Positions 47,398-64,000 of a stretch of 64,000 nt of DNA are shown one piece after another. The position numbers were made by a program, and so were the translations under genes. A model generated the notes under the pieces. The model was not told the DNA's origin. It ran no database searches and saw only the letters and a list, made by a program, of their open reading frames with translations. How positions within the stretch are numbered: the first letter of the stretch is position 1; every line of letters begins with the position of its first letter. The stretch is from NCBI RefSeq assembly GCF_052324685.1, contig NC_135220.1, positions 248,001 through 312,000 of the forward strand, written 5' to 3'. The stretch is from Brachyhypopomus gauderio. Its lineage: Eukaryota; Chordata; Actinopteri; Gymnotiformes; Hypopomidae.

Positions 47398-47432
47398 TGT
47401 TCGTGTGTGTGTGTGTGTTAAAATTTGTTCTT

Positions 47433-47462
<30 letters not shown>
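47398..47462. repeat. (GT)n microsatellite, interrupted
   Basis: Two GT runs separated by a short unique stretch. Confidence 0.9.
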
Positions 47463-47463
<1 letters not shown>

Positions 47464-48538
47464 CTTTTTTAGAGATGAAATTTGTTCTCTTGGGTCAGGA
47501 ACCCAAAATTACAATGGTATCACATTTAACCCTCTAGGTACTGATTTAATGATTTAAACATTTTTATCACCTTACCTTACTACTAGTAATACCACCACCA
47601 CCACCACTACTAATAATAATAAAATAATGCCTTGGTATTCAGATTCTTGCTTACAGTACATATCCAGAAGCAGTTTGACTGGACAGAACTGATTAAACTA
47701 GAGAGTGACTAGTATGACTTTGCTGGGAATATTTAAAATTATATGAGGTTCTCAAAATATTGTTTTGATGTTGTCTTTGGATTTCAAAATACTTTAGAAC
47801 AAAATACTTCAGAACTTGTCCTTTCTAAGGAATTTGCTGTGCAATTGCTAAAGACATTTTCAAATTTGATGACCTTGCGGTATTTTCTCATTCTCCAGAT
47901 TGTTAAAACATTGGAAAAGATGATACCTTGACTGAGAAGAAAAGAGTAGCTATCAATAAAAAACAGATCAAAGAATCCTGAGTAACAAACCTGGCATTGC
48001 ATCTTATAATTTAGTCCCCCTGAAGTTACTCTGCCTCTCCTTCTTCTTCCAACGGTCCACAGACTTAATGTCTAACTGCACAAGGAAGATCAGTGCTTCG
48101 CTATAAGAGGGTTAAGCAGGATTTGCACCAGCAATCCTAACCCAGCCTAGAGCTTTCACCAGCTGGAAAACAATAGATGAGGAAACCACTGCATTCAAGC
48201 ACTCCATTTCAACTCATTTTGTGATCACTGACACTCAATTGTCACTCACTCTTCAGCAATGTAATAATGGGTATGAGCACTGTCAAAACATCATACACTC
48301 AAACAATGTAACAATAAAAATGACCACTCCCCTGGTGCACTGCAGTAAGACCCCCTGACCCCCTGAGGTGCAAAGGTCACAGATCAGCATCACGTTAATC
48401 TTCCTTTTGCAGTATCCCATAACTCTGCTGTAGAAGCCAAATTTTCCCTCACAAATCTTCTTCTACTGTAACGATTCACTCATCACAGTAGTCACATCAT
48501 CCAACCCCACAACCCTGAACAAAGATGAGGAAGCCGAC

Positions 48539-48633
48539 AAGCGTCTCACCTGTCTTAACTAATGGTTGGTCCAACCCACATCAAGCGTCTCACCTGTCTT
48601 AACTAATGGTTGGTCCAACCCACATCAAGCGTC
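48539..48633. repeat. 44-bp direct tandem duplication
   Basis: Two exact copies (48539-48582 and 48583-48626) beginning AAGCGTCTCACCTG, followed by the first 7 bases of a third. Confidence 0.95.
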
Positions 48634-49880
48634 ACAAAATATTTCTTCCCCAAAGTCCATCTGAGACAGATGTACACTCGACATCCAACAAGTACTATGG
48701 CAACAAACCAAAGCACACCCGTCTCCTTGCCCGACAACCACCCAAGTCACCTTGTCATCAAGGCACCACTAAAGAAACAAATCCCATTCAATTGGAAATT
48801 GGAATTTTTGACATGGACATTTGGGTATTGTAGTTTTTTATGGCAGTTTAGAATATCAAGTCCTTCAACTCCTCCCATCCACTATACCTTCAATTACTGA
48901 GACACATCCAGCATCACAACAGAATTCTCTGGGAGAAAGTGGAATCCAGCACATCAGACTTAGCCAGTGCCAACCAATTAGGCTTGGAGTAAAGAAGTTG
49001 GAGTAAATGTTCTAGGTCAATGAGGAAATAATATTATATTTCTATACATATAAAATATGCAGCTATATTTATACACAGGATAAGATATCCAGTGAAATCC
49101 GGTCAAATATCCAGTGCCAGACTATTCCACACAGTCACAGGGGTCATCACATCCTTTCATCAGTGTTTTGCTGAATTGACTTTAAAGCCTTTTATCACTG
49201 TGTTAAGCACAAACTAATTTATTTAGAATTTTCTTGTTTTTCATGTGTATCTCATGTCTCTTGACATATTGTTAAGAACCGGTCATATATGTTAACATTA
49301 GCTAAAACTTGAATAATTTGAAAAAACTTGAATAATAATATTGATGTGTTGCAATACAAAATATCTTTACAAAATCATAACTGGCTTTTATTATACTGTG
49401 TATTTTATTATACATTTTTACTTCACAATTTGGTGCAATATAGTAAAGCATCAGGTGTAATATAATGTAGATATAAACAAAGTAGAAAAAAACACGAATG
49501 TTATGTCTGTTGCACATCACATCTTTTGCAAAACGAAAACATAATTATTGATAAAGTGCAGTTGTTTTATAGACAGACTTAATTCCTGTAAAATGCTCCA
49601 ACGTGTATTTTAGGAGCAAATTTCAAACCTGATCAGCTTGATCAGCTTTCTGTTTCTTTCTCATTTGGTGCTATCTTGAGCAAATGCACTCTAATTGATT
49701 TTATCACTGAAATTTGAAACCACTTTTTAAGAGATTGTCTAGATAGGTTTTTCTTTAGATTGTCAACAAGGTTTTGTCAGTTTGTCATTATTAAATATGC
49801 CATGTGGTTCAACTATTGTCAGTCTTCACATATTAGAACACATGCTCCAAGACAATTGGAATATTTATCTGTGGTTGTGT

Positions 49881-49883
<3 letters not shown>

Positions 49884-49954
<71 letters not shown>

Positions 49955-49972
49955 AAGAGAGAGAGAGAGAGA
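49884..49972. repeat. (GA)n microsatellite
   Basis: A GA run of about 88 bp with rare AA interruptions. The frames through it are repeat artefacts. Confidence 0.97.
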
Positions 49973-51503
49973 TGTGTGTTGTTTTCTATCCCTGTCACAT
50001 GTTTCTGTCTTTCACAATTTTGATGCCACTGCCAACAGAGATTTTTTCAAATTAGATTTCCATAAAATCAGTTCTTGATAGCTTAGTGCTAGATTTTGCT
50101 TTGCTCTGTTTTTATTTTTGTTTTGATTTGTTTTATATTATTATTTTGTTACTGTTCTATTTAAAATTTTGGTGTATTCCTCCATGAATTGTGTATTCCT
50201 CCATTCCTCCATGTTTCAAACTGGGGGGTTCAAACTGTTTGGGGGGGGGGGGGGGGTTGATGTTGCATTTCATTCCTATTAGTGGCCAAGCTTTCAGTGA
50301 TTGTATCTATGGTTTAGGGTTATTTCAATGCCCTAGTGGATGTAAACTGAAAAATTACATTTCAGTTTCTGCAGGAGTATAAAAAATGGACTTGAGAAGA
50401 TGAGACAAGTGATACAGTTGCCACAGCTGGGTGCAGCAGCTGGTGAGAAATAACATGTCTCAACAATAGGGGTCACTGTTGTGCTTCAATGGCACTTTTA
50501 ATAAAACAGACATTTCATCTTCACAACAGCAATGTCTGGACGTGGAGAGGAAGGGGAGAGTGGGTCAGGACTCTCTCTGCTAGCAGGCTGGTTGCTCTTG
50601 TTTGACTAAGGAGTAATTTAAAAGGAAACCTGGAAGGGTTATTAACAGTGAAGGGAAGACCAAGCAAGTGAAGACTCTCTCAGGTTAACAGGTAACACTC
50701 AATAAAGCATGGAGAGTCCATACCCTTTCATTTGTTCCCCTCCCTCTCCCTTATTTACAGATAAAATTACATACATTCATTTATTTCACTAGGTAACAAA
50801 GCTGATCCATCATTATTTTACAGAGATCTATTTTTGTCCTGTCAAACAATTACAGTGTCATTTCTGCTCTCAGACTTTATTTTTCATTCTCCTTTACTCT
50901 ACGTTCTTGGCACGCAATTTATAACTCAGTTCTAACAACCCCCTAACCCTGTGTGGACTTAGGCCCCATAAAACAATATGTATAACTATTTACATGAATA
51001 TTTAACTATGATGTCACAAAATCATGACATTTGCCCCACCCCTTTTGCTCATTAGACCCGCCCAAAATTGGTCCCAAAATCCATTCCAATGAAAACAAAA
51101 CAAAAAACCAAAAGTGAAAATGGAGTCACACCCCAGATTTACTGTCCTGTTTAGTTGATTCTTGTATATGTCTCCTCACCTCCTTGAAAAGTGCATGCCA
51201 AGATTTAACAATAAAAAATTTAAATGCCTGTACAGAAAAAAAAAACTCCCCAAAATCTTACCTTCAACCCCATCTCTCCACAAACATGGTGCATTGAAAA
51301 AAAACCCTTACAATATCCTCTTGAGTCCTAGTTTTTACTGCAAATACTGAATTGTGTTGAGTGGCTGTAGAAAGTCAAAAAGGTCATTTGACAGTAGTGG
51401 GACTGTTCTAGTGGGTCTCTGAGGCAGCATTTGGTAATGGGGTAGTTGAGGGGGGTTGTGGTGGTGGTGGTTGGGGTGGGGTGGGGGGTGGGGTTGTTGA
51501 GAG

Positions 51504-62974
<11,471 letters not shown>

Positions 62975-63772
62975 CAAAACCTCCACACGCCGTTTTCTTT
63001 TCCCCTGGATAGTCTTTTCAACAGATCCGTTTAAGTTAAAACACTCTGTCCCGGGAGAAGACGCTCATGGATGCGTCCTCACTGCCCCTGTCTCTCAGTC
63101 CTGAGCTCGCCAGATTGGAGGATGCTCCTGCGGCACATAAGGTTGGGGTGGCCCGGTCTCACTGCCCCCCTATATTACACACGGTTTTATTGTTCTCTCC
63201 ATGTAGTGATATATCCGCTCGATTCTGCAAGCCAAGCCTTGGTTGGCGTGATGTTGAGGAGCGCCGGACCCGAGCACGTCGTGGATGGTGTTGAGGAGTG
63301 TGTCCTACTCTGATATGGCGCTATGGTGTTTCACCACTGCGTTCCAGCACCATTGAACAAGACCAGGCAGCGCTACTGTGGTGCATCACAGATTTGTCTT
63401 GAGTGTCGACTAAGAAAGTACGTATCTCCTACCCCGCTGATCTGTCATTTAATAATCCATATCCGCCTTTCCCTCCTTATCACGAGCAAGTTGGTCAAGT
63501 TGTAGCGAGAAACGATATCGATGCCCGTCTTTGCTCCGGTGATCCCAGCCCAGCATTTATCTTGATAGGTAGTCGGCTCTAGGACAAAACTGGACCGGAT
63601 TCTCCTTCCTTACTTCCATTTGAGTTCGCGCAGCATTTTCACCAACACCCGGAGCCAGACACAAGATTGTACCATCTTATTTCAGCCATCGTGGCCAGCA
63701 GCATTTTACCGATCTTCTGAATGCGTGAACGTGCCCGCGCGCGCGCCTGTGTGAGAAAATATGTGTGTGTGC

Positions 63773-63826
<54 letters not shown>

Positions 63827-64000
63827 GTGTAGGTGTGTGTTGGGGGTAGCGTACAGAAGGCAAGGGGAGGTGGCAAATTTGCTTATTCACTTCTGTCATT
63901 CGAGATCATTTTCAGTTGATGGAACGTTTTATACATTATATAAGATATGCTATCCACAAGTAGCGTATAGCGTCACCTAATCTACGCCCCCTCTCTCGTG
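62975..64000 (-). promoter_or_regulatory. Presumed tmem240 5' UTR and promoter region
   Basis: This is the sequence upstream of the TMEM240 start codon to the window edge. It is moderately GC/CpG-rich (about 63180-63300 and 63510-63750) and contains a (GT)n-(GA)n microsatellite at 63758-63822. I see no TATA box that can be assigned and no other gene. Confidence 0.4.
63758..63822. repeat. (GT)n(GA)n compound microsatellite
   Basis: A GT run passes directly into a GA run upstream of tmem240. Confidence 0.95.

Larger units (their letters stand above)
43583..51503. other. atp13a2-tmem240 intergenic region
   Basis: About 7.9 kb without a recognisable gene. It contains a solo LTR (45522-45868), minisatellites (45154-45217, 45992-46103, 48539-48633), GT and GA microsatellites (47398-47462, 49884-49972), and poly(G) at about 50240-50256. 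The tmem240 3' UTR must occupy part of its right end. Confidence 0.55.

Noticed and set aside
49760-50078. Arg/Glu-repeat proteins
   Set aside because: They are translations of the (GA)n microsatellite.

Overview
The window is nuclear DNA from a vertebrate, almost certainly a teleost fish. It has spliced genes with GT-AG introns, orthologues of human chromosome 1p36 genes, fish-type L2, hAT, tRNA-SINE and gypsy repeats, and abundant (GT)n/(GA)n microsatellites. An otophysan is my guess but I cannot place the species. Nothing prokaryotic or viral-genomic is present.

Five protein-coding genes are supported by exon-level matches to known vertebrate families with compatible splice phases. (1) spen (minus, 568-8759) contributes only its first three coding exons: the first RRM and the start of the RS-rich linker. 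It continues off the left edge. (2) tmem82 (minus, 12130-15465) is complete in five exons, 346 aa. (3) szrd1 (plus, 21379-23146) is complete in four exons, 159 aa. (4) atp13a2 (minus, 25136-43009), a P5B-type ATPase, is complete or nearly so in about 29 exons and about 1180 aa. All hallmark motifs are visible. The exon 2/3 junction is unresolved. (5) tmem240 (minus, 51504-62974) is complete in four exons, 175 aa, with a possible extra 48-nt cassette exon. szrd1 and atp13a2 converge tail to tail, with opposing poly(A) signals about 70-110 bp apart.

Mobile DNA fills much of the rest. A 3.48-kb element with hAT-like ends and an 8-bp target duplication (15843-19322) carries an intact two-exon THAP + DDE_4 transposase gene. 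A second, non-autonomous hAT element with its own 8-bp duplication lies 126 bp further on (19457-20772). A full-length L2-type LINE with two intact ORFs and a 38-bp target duplication sits inside tmem240 intron 2 (55367-60287). A decayed Ty3/gypsy body lies in atp13a2 intron 4, a solo LTR with TG...CA ends and a 5-bp duplication at 45522-45868, and a tRNA-derived SINE in spen intron 1.

The genes do not form a pathway. They act separately in transcriptional repression (SPEN), lysosomal polyamine export (ATP13A2) and little-known membrane or cytosolic roles (TMEM82, TMEM240, SZRD1). Their co-occurrence reflects conserved synteny with human 1p36. The most interesting items are the THAP/DDE_4 gene enclosed by hAT-like termini, the apparently young intact L2, the candidate tmem240 cassette exon, the 75-nt open-frame szrd1 intron, the GC-AG intron in atp13a2, and two clusters of possible regulatory motifs (TAATCC in spen intron 2, CGCGAGA/TCTCGCG upstream of atp13a2).
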